39,358 nucleotides of DNA from an uncultured Faecalibacterium sp. (GTDB lineage Bacteria; Bacillota; Clostridia; Oscillospirales; Ruminococcaceae): contig CALWZK010000081.1 of the NCBI GenBank assembly GCA_944386015.1, forward strand, positions 1 to 39,358. The letters are read 5' to 3'. The position numbers and the translations under genes were made by a program. This document shows, one piece after another, positions 7,421-14,612 of this stretch (position 1 is its first letter; every line of letters starts with the position of its first letter). Under the pieces are notes generated by a model. That model worked only from the letters and a program-made list of their open reading frames with translations. It did not search any database and was not told the origin of the DNA.

Positions 7421-7814
7421 TTTTAGGTGGTTTAACAAGGAATCGGCGGAAAATACATTTCAAAGCAAAAAATCGAGCCTAAATATGGAAGTTGTGCTTT
7501 ATTTTGTTCATGGTCCCAGGCCTTTCTTTTGGAAGGGACAGGGGCCCGGCATTCCGCCTTTGGGCCTTCCGGTGCAGGCTTTCCCATTGGAAAAGGAAAC
7601 CAGCGGCCGCAATGCAGATGAATTTGAAAATTTTTTTGATTCGACCCCGAAAACGGATCCCCGGCTGCGTATCCTGCAGTCAGAAGCCCAAAGAAAAGGG
7701 GAATCGGGAAAAAACAAAAAAGTTTTTCAGAAGACCCCGGTTTCAAAAAAATCCTTCCGTAATCTACCCACAAAGAAACAAAACACACAACCAAACATAA
7801 AGGAGACAACTACT
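7421..7814. other. Intergenic region of about 390 bases
   Basis: It separates the divergent transporter operon and the PepSY gene. No convincing gene, repeat or -10/-35 pair was found in it. Its right end supplies the ribosome-binding site of the PepSY gene. Open frames crossing it lack start signals. Confidence 0.5.
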
Positions 7815-8141
7815 ATGAAGAAGATGAACCGCAAGTCGATCCTGACCCTCACCGCTGCTGTGGCCCTGACCGCTATGACCGCCTTTGGCTCTCTGTCCGC
7901 GATGGCTGCCTCTCTGAATATGGATGACGCCCTCCAGATCGTGGCACAGTACCTGAACCGGGATGCCAGCGAACTGAAGATCATCGAGCAGGAATATGAC
8001 GATGGCAAGTACGAGTTCGACTTCATCCTAGACGATGTCAAGTATGAGTTTGAGGTGGGCGCATCTTCCGGCAAAATCCTGAAGATGGAGCAGGAGCGGG
8101 CCGACCGGGAAGACTACTACGAGTACGAGCACCGCCGCTGA
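7815..8141 (+). CDS. Small secreted PepSY-domain protein
   Basis: A 108-residue protein with a Sec signal peptide (positive MKKMNRK, hydrophobic core, cleavage near AMAA at about residue 31) and one PepSY domain after it: LNMDDALQIVAQYL, then YDDGKYEFDFILDDVKYEFEVGASSGKILKM, given here in two parts of one fold. PepSY domains are linked to peptidase inhibition or ligand binding at the cell surface, but the target here is unknown. The very acidic and charged tail (DREDYYEYEHRR) is notable. The start has AAGGAG 8-9 bases upstream. The gene is monocistronic with a strong terminator. Confidence 0.85.
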   Translation: MKKMNRKSILTLTAAVALTAMTAFGSLSAMAASLNMDDALQIVAQYLNRDASELKIIEQEYDDGKYEFDFILDDVKYEFEVGASSGKILKMEQERADREDYYEYEHRR

Positions 8142-8173
8142 TAGAATTGATTCCCTTCGTCTGACGTAAACAC

Positions 8174-8208
8174 AATGCCCCCGGACCGTTTTGCTGTCCG
8201 GGGGCATT
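8174..8208 (+). terminator. Terminator of the PepSY gene
   Basis: A perfect 13-bp stem (AATGCCCCCGGAC at 8174-8186, complement at 8196-8208) followed by GGTTTTGC. Confidence 0.8.
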
Positions 8209-8295
8209 GGTTTTGCTGTCTGTGCGAAAAGCCCGGCAAGTGCCGGGGCCTTTTGAAGGACAGAAGAGGTTTTCAGAAAGAAATGAGAAATCCCC

Positions 8296-8325
8296 CTGCC
8301 AACACCGCAGAATTTGTAGTATAAT
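8296..8325 (+). promoter_or_regulatory. Promoter of the truncated transposase gene
   Basis: A perfect TATAAT at 8320-8325; a weak -35 (CTGCCA at 8296-8301) lies 18 bases upstream. The RBS GGAGGAG follows. Confidence 0.6.
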
Positions 8326-8354
8326 AGAAAAAAGTGACGGTGGAGGAGAGCAAA

Positions 8355-8885
8355 ATGGCCCAGTTGACATTCAGCGACATGGAATACAGCAGGCGTAAAA
8401 AGCGCACCCGGCGGGAAAAGTTTCTTGCGGAAATGAACAGCCTGGTGCCCTGGGGAAAATGGGTGGCCGCCATCGAGCCCTACTACCCCCAGGGCCTGCG
8501 GGGCCGCCCGCCGGTGGGGCTGGAAAAGATGCTGCGGATGTATCTGCTGCAGGAGTGGTTCCATCTGTCTGCCGCCGCGGTGGAAGAAACCATCTATGAC
8601 AGCTATGCCATGCGCACCTTTATGGGGGTGGATTTCCTGGAGAGCGGGGTGCCGGATGCATCCACCCTGCTGAAATTCCGCCGGATGCTGGAGAAAAAGG
8701 GGCTGCACCAGCAGTTCTGGGTGGAGCTGCGCCATCGCCTGGCCCAAACGGGCCAGATCCTCAAGCCCGGCACCGTGACAGACCCGGCCCTAGTCCATGT
8801 GGTCACCTCGACGGAAGGCACCGGGAAAAAATCCCGTTCTGCTGCAGAGGGAGAACCGGAAGTGGTTCAGATGGAAATGCAGTGA
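8355..8885 (+). CDS. Truncated IS5-family transposase (N-terminal part only)
   Basis: A 176-residue protein matching the N-terminal half of IS5-type transposases: QLTFSDMEYSRRKKRTRREKF-type start (shown to 20 residues), GRPPVGLEKMLRMYLLQEW, YDSYAMRTFMGVDFL, and PDASTLLKFRRMLEK. These form the DUF772/InsH N-terminal region. Homology ends near TVTDPALVHV, at about the first catalytic Asp; the rest of the DDE catalytic domain is absent and replaced by an unrelated 25-residue tail. Full-length members have about 320-450 residues. It cannot be an active transposase. Promoter, RBS and terminator are all intact, so it may be an expressed remnant or a domesticated DNA-binding protein. Confidence 0.8.
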   Translation: MAQLTFSDMEYSRRKKRTRREKFLAEMNSLVPWGKWVAAIEPYYPQGLRGRPPVGLEKMLRMYLLQEWFHLSAAAVEETIYDSYAMRTFMGVDFLESGVPDASTLLKFRRMLEKKGLHQQFWVELRHRLAQTGQILKPGTVTDPALVHVVTSTEGTGKKSRSAAEGEPEVVQMEMQ

Positions 8886-8895
8886 CAGACAGCAC

Positions 8896-8944
8896 AAAGC
8901 CGCCCGTACCGGCATCCTGGGATGCTGGCGCGGGCGGCTTTTTC
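8896..8944 (+). terminator. Terminator of the truncated transposase gene
   Basis: An 11-bp perfect outer stem (AAAGCCGCCCG at 8896-8906, complement at 8931-8941), a second inner stem (GGCATCC/GGATGCT), and a T-run. Confidence 0.85.
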
Positions 8945-8962
8945 TATGGGAAAAGGCAGGAG

Positions 8963-8987
8963 GAAAACCAGGGGCAGGCCGGTTTTC
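8963..8987 (-). terminator. fruA: Weak candidate terminator after fruA
   Basis: A 7-bp inverted repeat (GAAAACC at 8963-8969, GGTTTTC at 8981-8987) lies 24 bases past the fruA stop codon on the minus strand. The stem is short and the T-run is poor. Confidence 0.3.
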
Positions 8988-9010
8988 TCAGCTGCAATGG
9001 GTTGGAACCG

Positions 9011-10927
9011 TTACTCCCGGACAGTCTTCTTCAGCAGGCTCAGCAGGATGGCGCCCACCACGCTGCCGGCGACCAGAGCCACCACATACAGGGGAGCGTT
9101 GCCCACCACGGGGAAGACGAAGATGCCGCCGTGGGGTGCCCGCAGGGTGCAGCCGAACAGCATGGACAGAGCACCCGAGACAGCCGAGCCAATGACGCAG
9201 CTGGGCAGGACGCGGAGGGGATCGGTGGCTGCGAAGGGGATGGCGCCCTCAGAGATGAAGCACAGGCCCATGATGTAGTTGACGAAGCCGTTCTTGCGCT
9301 CCTCGCTGGTCCACTTCTTGGGGCAGAAGGTGGTGGACAGGGCGATGGCGATGGGAGGCACCATGCCGCCCACCATAACGGCGGCCATGACGTCATAGGT
9401 GCCGGAGGACAGGGCTGCGGTGCCGAAGACATAAGCGGCCTTGTTGAAGGGGCCGCCCATATCGATGCTCATCATACCGCCGCAGACAGCGCCCAGCAGG
9501 ACCTTGGAGGTGCCGCCCATGGTGTTCAGCCAGGCGGCGATGGTCTCGTTGATGAGGCCCATGATGGGGTTGATGGCGCACATCACGACGCCCATCACCA
9601 GCATGCCGCCCAGGGGATAGATCAGCATGGGACGGATGCCGTCCACGCTGCTGGGGAGCTTTTCGGTGATATTTTCCAGGAACTTAACCAGGTAGCCGGC
9701 CACAAAGCCTGCCAGCAGGGCTGCCAGGAAGCCGCCCGAGATGCCGGTGGTATTGCCTTCCAGCAGGCCCGAGAAGCTGGTGCCGTTCATGGCCAGCACG
9801 CCGCCCACAAAGCCGACGGCCAGGCCCGGCCGGTCTGAAATGGACATGGCAATGTAGGCCGAAAGGATGGGCAGCATATAGCTGAATGCTGCGTTGCCCA
9901 CCGTCTTGAAGAAGGCGGCCAGGGGCGTGTTCATGCCGAAGTTGGAGGGGTCGATGGAGAAATCATCGAACAGGAAAGCCAGGGCGATCAGGATGCCGCC
10001 GCCCACCACGAAGGGCAGCATGTGGGAGACACCGTTCATCAGGTGTTTGTAGACGGTATGGCCCACCGTGTCGTTGCCGCCGGCCTCGGCAGCAGGCTTG
10101 CCGCCCTTGGCGTGGAAGACCGGCACTTCGCCGCTCTCGATCCGCTGGATCAGTTCCTCGGGCTTGTGGATGCCGTCGTCCACACGGGTGAACAGCACCG
10201 GCTTGCCGTCAAAACGGGCAGTCTCCACGTTCTTGTCGGCGGCCACAATGATGCCGTCGCAGGCGGCGATTTCCTCGGCGGTCAGGATGTTCTTGGCGCC
10301 GCCCGAGCCGTTGGTCTCCACCTTGCAGGGCAGGCCCAGCTTGTCGCCGGCCTTGGCCAGGGCCTCAGCGGCCATGTAGGTGTGGGCGATGCCGGTGGGG
10401 CAGGCGGTGACAGCCAGAACGCGGTAGCCCTGGGGAGCAATCTTTTCCTGGGTGAAGCTCTCAGAACCAAACTGCTGCTGCTCCTGGGCGTCGATCAGAT
10501 CCAGAAATTCCTGGGGGGTTTTGGCGGCCCGCAGCTTGGCCACAAAGTCTTCGTGCATCAGCATCTGCATCATCCGGGCCAGCATATCCACATGGAGGCT
10601 GCCGTTCTCGGGGGCTGCAATCATAAAGAACAGATCGCTCTTGCTGTCGTCCTCGGGATTGTACTGGATGGGGGCGGTCAGCCGCAGCACAGCCAGGCTG
10701 GGCCGGGTGACACAGGCAGCCTTGGCGTGGGGGACGGTGATGCCGTTGTCCACGTAGGTGGAGGCTTCTTTTTCACGGGCATAGATAGCGGCCTTGTAGG
10801 CGTCCTTGTCGGTGATGTTGCCGTGCTTGCACTGCAAATCCACCAGCGCATCAATCACCGCGGCCTGGTCGGCTGCTGTGCTGTCCAGCGCGATGGCCTG
10901 CACAGAAAACAGCTCGGTAATCCGCAT
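9011..10927 (-). CDS. fruA: PTS fructose transporter, fused EIIA-EIIB-EIIC
   Basis: A 638-residue fused fructose permease of the phosphotransferase system. The EIIA domain (about 1-148) has its phosphorylated His67 in GITVPHAKA. EIIB (about 168-265) has Cys176 in VTACPTGIAHTYMAAEAL. The membrane EIIC domain starts near residue 290 (NGVSHMLPFVVGGG) and runs to the end. It imports fructose as fructose 1-phosphate, with phosphate from HPr, and so feeds FruK encoded just upstream (31-base gap). AAAGGAG is 9 bases before the ATG. Order A-B-C and length are usual for Firmicutes. The motif set and neighbours make fructose the likely sugar, though the family also includes mannose-type members. Confidence 0.96.
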   Translation of the reverse strand: MRITELFSVQAIALDSTAADQAAVIDALVDLQCKHGNITDKDAYKAAIYAREKEASTYVDNGITVPHAKAACVTRPSLAVLRLTAPIQYNPEDDSKSDLFFMIAAPENGSLHVDMLARMMQMLMHEDFVAKLRAAKTPQEFLDLIDAQEQQQFGSESFTQEKIAPQGYRVLAVTACPTGIAHTYMAAEALAKAGDKLGLPCKVETNGSGGAKNILTAEEIAACDGIIVAADKNVETARFDGKPVLFTRVDDGIHKPEELIQRIESGEVPVFHAKGGKPAAEAGGNDTVGHTVYKHLMNGVSHMLPFVVGGGILIALAFLFDDFSIDPSNFGMNTPLAAFFKTVGNAAFSYMLPILSAYIAMSISDRPGLAVGFVGGVLAMNGTSFSGLLEGNTTGISGGFLAALLAGFVAGYLVKFLENITEKLPSSVDGIRPMLIYPLGGMLVMGVVMCAINPIMGLINETIAAWLNTMGGTSKVLLGAVCGGMMSIDMGGPFNKAAYVFGTAALSSGTYDVMAAVMVGGMVPPIAIALSTTFCPKKWTSEERKNGFVNYIMGLCFISEGAIPFAATDPLRVLPSCVIGSAVSGALSMLFGCTLRAPHGGIFVFPVVGNAPLYVVALVAGSVVGAILLSLLKKTVRE

Positions 10928-10958
10928 AGAAATCTTCTCCTTTTTCAGTTGTAGTGTA

Positions 10959-11864
10959 TTAGAACGTGGTCAGCAGGGAGTCTATTTTTTCGCGGGTGGC
11001 CAGGCCCAGGGAAAAGGCGGTGGCGCTGCCTGCGGCGGTGCCCAGCCGGAGCGCCCAGTCGTAGTCGCCCTTCTGCAGGTAGCCTGCCAGGAAACCGGCC
11101 ACCATGCTGTCGCCGGCGCCGACGCTGTTCAGCACCTTGCCCTTGGGAACCCCCATCCGATGGGTCTTGCCGGTCTCATCCAGCAGCAGGGCGCCGTCAC
11201 CGGCCATGCTCACCAGCACGTTCCGGGCGCCCCGGCTCTGGAGCAGGGCGGCGCAGGCGGTGATCTCGGCGTCGGTGGTCAGCTCCCGGTCAAAGATCTC
11301 GCCCAGCTCATGGTTGTTGGGCTTGATGAGGAAGGGCTTGTATTTCAGCACGTTCACCAGCAGGTCCCGGGTTGCATCCACCACAATCCGGACGCCGCGG
11401 CCTTCCAGCCGGGCCATGATTTTCTCGTAGGTATCCCCCGACAGGCAGGAGGGGATGCTGCCTGCCAGCACCAGTGCGTCGCCCTCGCCCAGTTTGTCCA
11501 GCTTGGCGTAGAGCTGTTCCATGTCGGCTTCCCCGATCTGGGGGCCCATGCCGTTGATCTCGGTCTCCTCGGTGGCCTTGATCTTGACGTTGATCCGGGT
11601 GACGCCCTGGTTCAGGTGGATGAAATCGGTCTTGACGCCCTGGGCTTCCAGGCCGGTTTCCAGCCAGTGGCCGGTGGGGCCGGCCACAAAGCCCAGTGCG
11701 GTGTTGTCGCAGTCCAGTGCCCGCAGCACGCTGGAAACGTTGATGCCCTTGCCGCCGAAGAGGTATTCCTCCTGGACGGTGCGGTTGACGGCATCCAGTT
11801 CCAGGCTGCCGGGCAGGTGGACCACATAGTCAATGGCAGGGTTAAAGGTAACAGTATAAATCAT
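10959..11864 (-). CDS. fruK: 1-phosphofructokinase
   Basis: A 301-residue PfkB-family sugar kinase that converts fructose 1-phosphate to fructose 1,6-bisphosphate. The family's N-terminal signature appears as FGGKGINVSSVLRAL and the C-terminal one as NSVGAGDSMVAGFLAGYL, whose Asp is the catalytic base. Its ATG overlaps the fruR stop codon (ATGA), so the two are translationally coupled. Other PfkB kinases, such as tagatose 6-phosphate kinase, look similar, but the fruA and fruR neighbours settle the assignment. Confidence 0.95.
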   Translation of the reverse strand: MIYTVTFNPAIDYVVHLPGSLELDAVNRTVQEEYLFGGKGINVSSVLRALDCDNTALGFVAGPTGHWLETGLEAQGVKTDFIHLNQGVTRINVKIKATEETEINGMGPQIGEADMEQLYAKLDKLGEGDALVLAGSIPSCLSGDTYEKIMARLEGRGVRIVVDATRDLLVNVLKYKPFLIKPNNHELGEIFDRELTTDAEITACAALLQSRGARNVLVSMAGDGALLLDETGKTHRMGVPKGKVLNSVGAGDSMVAGFLAGYLQKGDYDWALRLGTAAGSATAFSLGLATREKIDSLLTTF

Positions 11865-12655
11865 GCTTGACTCTCCTTTTCCTGATGGGTGGATGAATCG
11901 AAAACGCCGCTTTCCTGAATGAGGGCGTACTGGCGGTATTTTTCATTGGGAAGGTGGTTGGTGACGATGGCCGCGTCGGTGAGGGGGCAGATGACAGCCG
12001 AATAGATTTTGCTGAATTTGGAGTCATCCACCAGAAACCAGGTCTCCATCGACCGGCTGACGGCCAGGGACTTCAGGGCGGCCTCCTCCACATCCGGGGT
12101 GGTGTAGCCTCTGTCCAGGGAGACACCGTTGGCGCCCATAAAAGCTTTGGTGAAGTTGTACCGGCCCACGCTGGTCATGGCAGCCGTGCCCACCACAGCC
12201 TCGGTGCTGGGGCGGACCTGTCCGCCCAGGGTGTAGACCCGGCATCCCTTCTGGGCCAGCAGCCGGGCGTGGGCGATGCCGTTGGTGACAAAGGTGGCCT
12301 GCAGCGCCTGCCCCTGAAGGGCACGGACCAGCTGCAAGGTGGTGCTGCCTGCATCCACAAAGACGAAGTCTTCGCCGTGGATGAAACTGGCGGCCAGTTG
12401 CCCGATGCTCTGCTTCTGAGTCACCGCCTGGTGCTCCTTGGCCGACATGCTCTCCTCATTGGTGAGGAAGGCGCTGTCCGGCAGGGTGGCTCCGCCATGG
12501 ACCCGGTTCAGCCGGCCCTGCTGGTTCAGAAGCACCAGGTCCCGCCGGATGGTGGACTCACTGGCGTCCAGTGCATCGCACAGCTCCTGCACCGTCACCG
12601 AGCGCTTTTGGGCCAGCAGCTTGAGGATGTTGTCAAAGCGTTCCTCTGCTAACAT
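11861..12655 (-). CDS. fruR: DeoR-family transcriptional regulator of the fructose operon
   Basis: A 264-residue DeoR-type repressor. The N-terminal winged HTH is visible at residues 1-55 (MLAEERFDNILKLLAQ, then VTVQELCDALDASESTIRRDL). The C-terminal sugar-phosphate sensor domain has FVDAGSTTLQLVRAL, TFVTNGIAHARLLAQ and AFMGANGV, typical of DeoRC. It is expected to respond to fructose 1-phosphate or a related phosphosugar, by analogy with FruR of lactic acid bacteria. The start has AAAGGAG 7 bases upstream; an upstream in-frame extension would run through the promoter. First gene of fruR-fruK-fruA and probably autoregulated. Confidence 0.93.
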   Translation of the reverse strand: MLAEERFDNILKLLAQKRSVTVQELCDALDASESTIRRDLVLLNQQGRLNRVHGGATLPDSAFLTNEESMSAKEHQAVTQKQSIGQLAASFIHGEDFVFVDAGSTTLQLVRALQGQALQATFVTNGIAHARLLAQKGCRVYTLGGQVRPSTEAVVGTAAMTSVGRYNFTKAFMGANGVSLDRGYTTPDVEEAALKSLAVSRSMETWFLVDDSKFSKIYSAVICPLTDAAIVTNHLPNEKYRQYALIQESGVFDSSTHQEKESQA

Positions 12656-12761
12656 GGGGTACTCCTTTCCGAACCGCCATCCCGGTGACCGGTCTGAATG
12701 ACTTTGAAGGATTATGACCGGATTCCTCTGGAATGTGGTTCGCTTTTCTGTTTCTGACCTG

Positions 12762-12790
12762 AGTATAGCATCAAGAACGATCAAAGTCAA
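12762..12790 (-). promoter_or_regulatory. Promoter of fruR-fruK-fruA
   Basis: Minus-strand TTGACT (12790-12785) and TATACT (12767-12762) with a 17-base spacer, about 100 bases before the fruR start. Confidence 0.85.
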
Positions 12791-12799
12791 TCAGAATCA
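12770..12799 (-). promoter_or_regulatory. Phased TGAT repeats, candidate FruR operator
   Basis: On the minus strand TGAT occurs at 12793-12790, 12783-12780 and 12773-12770, an exact 10-bp period, plus a fourth copy at 12799-12796. The units lie on one face of the helix and cover the -35 box and spacer. DeoR-family proteins are known to bind direct repeats, which fits a repressor site for FruR. Confidence 0.65.
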
Positions 12800-12903
12800 T
12801 CCGAAATGATGCACAAAGATGCAGACTGCAAATTGCCGGAATCACCAAAATCACGAGAGAATCGGGCAAATCCAGTCAAAACCAATCATTTGGCAAAAAC
12901 AAA

Positions 12904-12928
12904 GCCGCAGACCGGCGGGGTCTGCGGC
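12904..12928 (-). terminator. Terminator of the EFR1-type ferredoxin gene
   Basis: A perfect 10-bp stem (GCCGCAGACC at 12904-12913, complement at 12919-12928), followed on the minus strand by TTTGTTTTTG. Confidence 0.85.
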
Positions 12929-12954
12929 TAGCAAAGGCATATCAGGGGGAAACA

Positions 12955-13716
12955 TTAGAGGAACAGTTCGTTTTCCTTGCGGTCGGAACAGACCTTTTTC
13001 AGCATGGCATGGGCAGCGGTTACCATCAGCGGGTTCAGTTTCCGGGCGTGGCGGGGACAGACCGAGATGCACCGCATGCAGGAAATGCAGAGGCGCTGGT
13101 CCACCTTATGGGGGTCCGCCGGGTCAATGGCCTGCACAGGGCAGCTTTGGGCGCAAAGGCCGCAGCTGTCGCAGTCCTTGGTGGGTTTTGGAACCATGCC
13201 GGAACCACCCGCCTTCTTGTAGGGGCGGCTGCCGGGAATGGCCGGCTCGGCGTTGTTGCCGGATGCCAGTTTTTCCTTGATCCGGGCAGCAAAGGCGGAC
13301 AGCTGGGCCTGGTCCTGGGCGTCGGGCCGGCCTGCGGCAAATTCCCGGACAATGGAGTGCTCTGCCACAGCTGCCACCCCGGCCGCGATCTTGAAACCAG
13401 CCTGCCTGGCGGTGTCTTCCAGCTCGGCCATGGTGTCCTCAAAGGCGCGGTTGCCATACACCACCATCAGGATGGCGGGGGCGCCATTGCCGTGGACAGC
13501 GGCCAGCCGCTGGATGGCCACGGCGGGCACCCGGCCCCCATAAGAGGGGACTGCAATCAGAGCCAGCTGGTCAGGTTCCACAGACACATCGCTGAAATGC
13601 CCCTGGCTGTCGCAGAGGTCCACCTTCTGGATCGAATCGGACAAGGCATGGGCCAGGAAATCGGCGGCCTTCCGGGTGCCGCCGGTGGGGCTGAAAGAGA
13701 GTTCGATGATCTTCAT
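12955..13716 (-). CDS. EFR1-type flavodoxin/ferredoxin fusion
   Basis: A 253-residue cytoplasmic electron carrier. Residues 1-160 look like a flavodoxin fold, with the FMN phosphate loop SPTGGTRKAA near residue 8. The C-terminal part carries two 4Fe-4S motifs, CDSCGLCAQSCPVQAID and CISCMRCISVCPRHARK, each CxxCxxCxxxCP. This arrangement is the EFR1 family ferredoxin group common in anaerobes; its partner enzymes are mostly unknown. The start at MKIIELSFS is chosen by family similarity; the RBS (AAGAAAG) is weak, and a 9-residue longer form cannot be excluded. It is divergent from an Rrf2 regulator, with shared operators, so control by iron-sulfur, redox or nitrosative signals is plausible. Confidence 0.88.
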   Translation of the reverse strand: MKIIELSFSPTGGTRKAADFLAHALSDSIQKVDLCDSQGHFSDVSVEPDQLALIAVPSYGGRVPAVAIQRLAAVHGNGAPAILMVVYGNRAFEDTMAELEDTARQAGFKIAAGVAAVAEHSIVREFAAGRPDAQDQAQLSAFAARIKEKLASGNNAEPAIPGSRPYKKAGGSGMVPKPTKDCDSCGLCAQSCPVQAIDPADPHKVDQRLCISCMRCISVCPRHARKLNPLMVTAAHAMLKKVCSDRKENELFL

Positions 13717-13751
13717 AGCTGCACACTTTCTTGATGAAATCAAATTGATGG

Positions 13752-13779
13752 TTGCATTTTCGGGCGGATGCTGTACAAT
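13752..13779 (+). promoter_or_regulatory. Candidate promoter of the Rrf2 regulator gene
   Basis: TTGCAT (13752-13757) and TACAAT (13774-13779) with a 16-base spacer. The predicted start of transcription falls in the first ATGTAA palindrome. Confidence 0.6.
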
Positions 13780-13782
13780 AAA

Positions 13783-13803
13783 ATGTAAATAGAAACATTA
13801 CAT
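13783..13803. promoter_or_regulatory. Palindromic operator 1, ATGTAA-N9-TTACAT
   Basis: A perfect 6-bp inverted repeat with a 9-base centre. It coincides with the predicted transcription start of the Rrf2 gene and lies in the early leader of the divergent ferredoxin gene. A second copy with the same arms and flanks occurs 50 bp away. Confidence 0.75.
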
Positions 13804-13815
13804 CTTGTGACATCC

Positions 13816-13844
13816 ATCATACCACCAATAAAATGTAAAGTCAA
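13816..13844 (-). promoter_or_regulatory. Promoter of the EFR1-type ferredoxin gene
   Basis: Minus-strand TTGACT (13844-13839) and TATGAT (13821-13816) with a 17-base spacer. The -35 box is inside operator 2. Confidence 0.8.
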
Positions 13845-13853
13845 TTCTTACAT
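13833..13853. promoter_or_regulatory. Palindromic operator 2, ATGTAA-N9-TTACAT
   Basis: Same arms as operator 1, with matching AATAAA flank, starting exactly 50 bp further on. It covers the -35 box of the minus-strand promoter and sits before the Rrf2 RBS. Confidence 0.75.
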
Positions 13854-13886
13854 CGTGCGGATTGACAACCGGAGGAGGCAAACACC

Positions 13887-14339
13887 ATGCAGCTCAGCAT
13901 GAAGTGCTCGATTGCAGTGCACTGTCTGATTTTTATCCACGAGGCAAAAGGGAAAGCCAAGGTGACCAGCGGCCTGCTGGCCCAGAGCACAGGCTGCAAC
14001 CCGGTGATCATCCGCAACATTCTCAGCGCCCTGAAAAAGGCGGGACTGATTACGGTGGCCCGGGGCCCCGGCGGGGCAGAACTGTGCCGCGACCCCTCCG
14101 AAATCACTCTTTATGGGATTTACAGTGCGTTGGAGCCCCAGGGCCTGACCTCTCTGATCGGGATTCATCCCTGTGAGGGCAGGTCCTGCCCGGTGGCCCA
14201 GAACATCCGGGCTGTGCTCCGCAGGCCCTACCACCAGATTGAGGAGTCCATCCGGCAGACCATGGAGCAAATCACCCTGGCCTCCATGCTGGAGGATTTC
14301 CATCGGTGCCTGGCGGAGGGCCAGCAAAAAACCGAATAA
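13887..14339 (+). CDS. Rrf2-family transcriptional regulator
   Basis: A 150-residue winged-helix regulator of the Rrf2 family. It starts MQLSMKCSIAVHCLIFIHEA, followed by the recognition region VTSGLLAQSTGCNPVIIRNI and the wing LITVARGPGGAELCRDP. The segment HPCEGRSCPVAQNI holds two Cys residues where iron-sulfur-binding members (IscR, NsrR) have three; the pattern resembles the YwnA-type subgroup, in which cluster binding is uncertain. GGAGGAGG lies 7-8 bases before the ATG. It is divergent from the ferredoxin gene and probably controls both promoters through the two palindromes. Confidence 0.9.
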   Translation: MQLSMKCSIAVHCLIFIHEAKGKAKVTSGLLAQSTGCNPVIIRNILSALKKAGLITVARGPGGAELCRDPSEITLYGIYSALEPQGLTSLIGIHPCEGRSCPVAQNIRAVLRRPYHQIEESIRQTMEQITLASMLEDFHRCLAEGQQKTE

Positions 14340-14356
14340 CCCCAAAGATACATCCC

Positions 14357-14398
14357 GGCCGGCATCCTTTCTCATGGGAAAGGGTGCCGGCCTTTTTG
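14357..14398 (+). terminator. Terminator of the Rrf2 regulator gene
   Basis: A 15-bp stem with one G-T pair (14357-14371 with 14378-14392), a TCATGG-type loop and a following TTTTT. Confidence 0.85.
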
Positions 14399-14529
14399 CT
14401 GCCTTTCGCTCGAAAAGTAAAAGAATTGTGATAATCGCCCGCAAGCGGAGTCCAAAGGGGACGGAGCTTCGTTTTGATGGTATCGTCAGCAAACTGTCAG
14501 CATTTGCCAAGGCAGGCATTTCCAAAACT

Positions 14530-14566
14530 CAAGGAAAACACAAGGCCAAATCAAGAAAAGCTCAAG
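14530..14566 (+). promoter_or_regulatory. Four CAAG direct repeats at 11-bp spacing, candidate response regulator site
   Basis: CAAG begins at 14530, 14541, 14552 and 14563, exactly 11 bp apart; units 1 and 4 share CTCAAG. The array ends about 10 bases before the -10 box and replaces a -35 box. Direct repeats with 11-bp period are typical of OmpR/PhoB-family activators such as PhoB and B. subtilis PhoP. No two-component genes lie in this window. Confidence 0.65.
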
Positions 14567-14576
14567 ATTGGCGTGT

Positions 14577-14582
14577 TATGCT
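14577..14582 (+). promoter_or_regulatory. -10 box of the MacAB-like operon
   Basis: TATGCT at 14577-14582, about 30 bases before the TTG start. No good -35 hexamer is present, which suits an activator-dependent promoter. Confidence 0.5.
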
Positions 14583-14612
14583 GTGGACATCATCAAAAGG
14601 AGGAATCACACC

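Noticed and set aside
7485..7814. Upstream in-frame extension of the PepSY protein
   Set aside because: It would bury the signal peptide, and a good RBS stands directly before the internal ATG at 7815.
8355..8885. Active insertion sequence
   Set aside because: The C-terminal catalytic domain is absent and no terminal inverted repeats were recognised around the gene.
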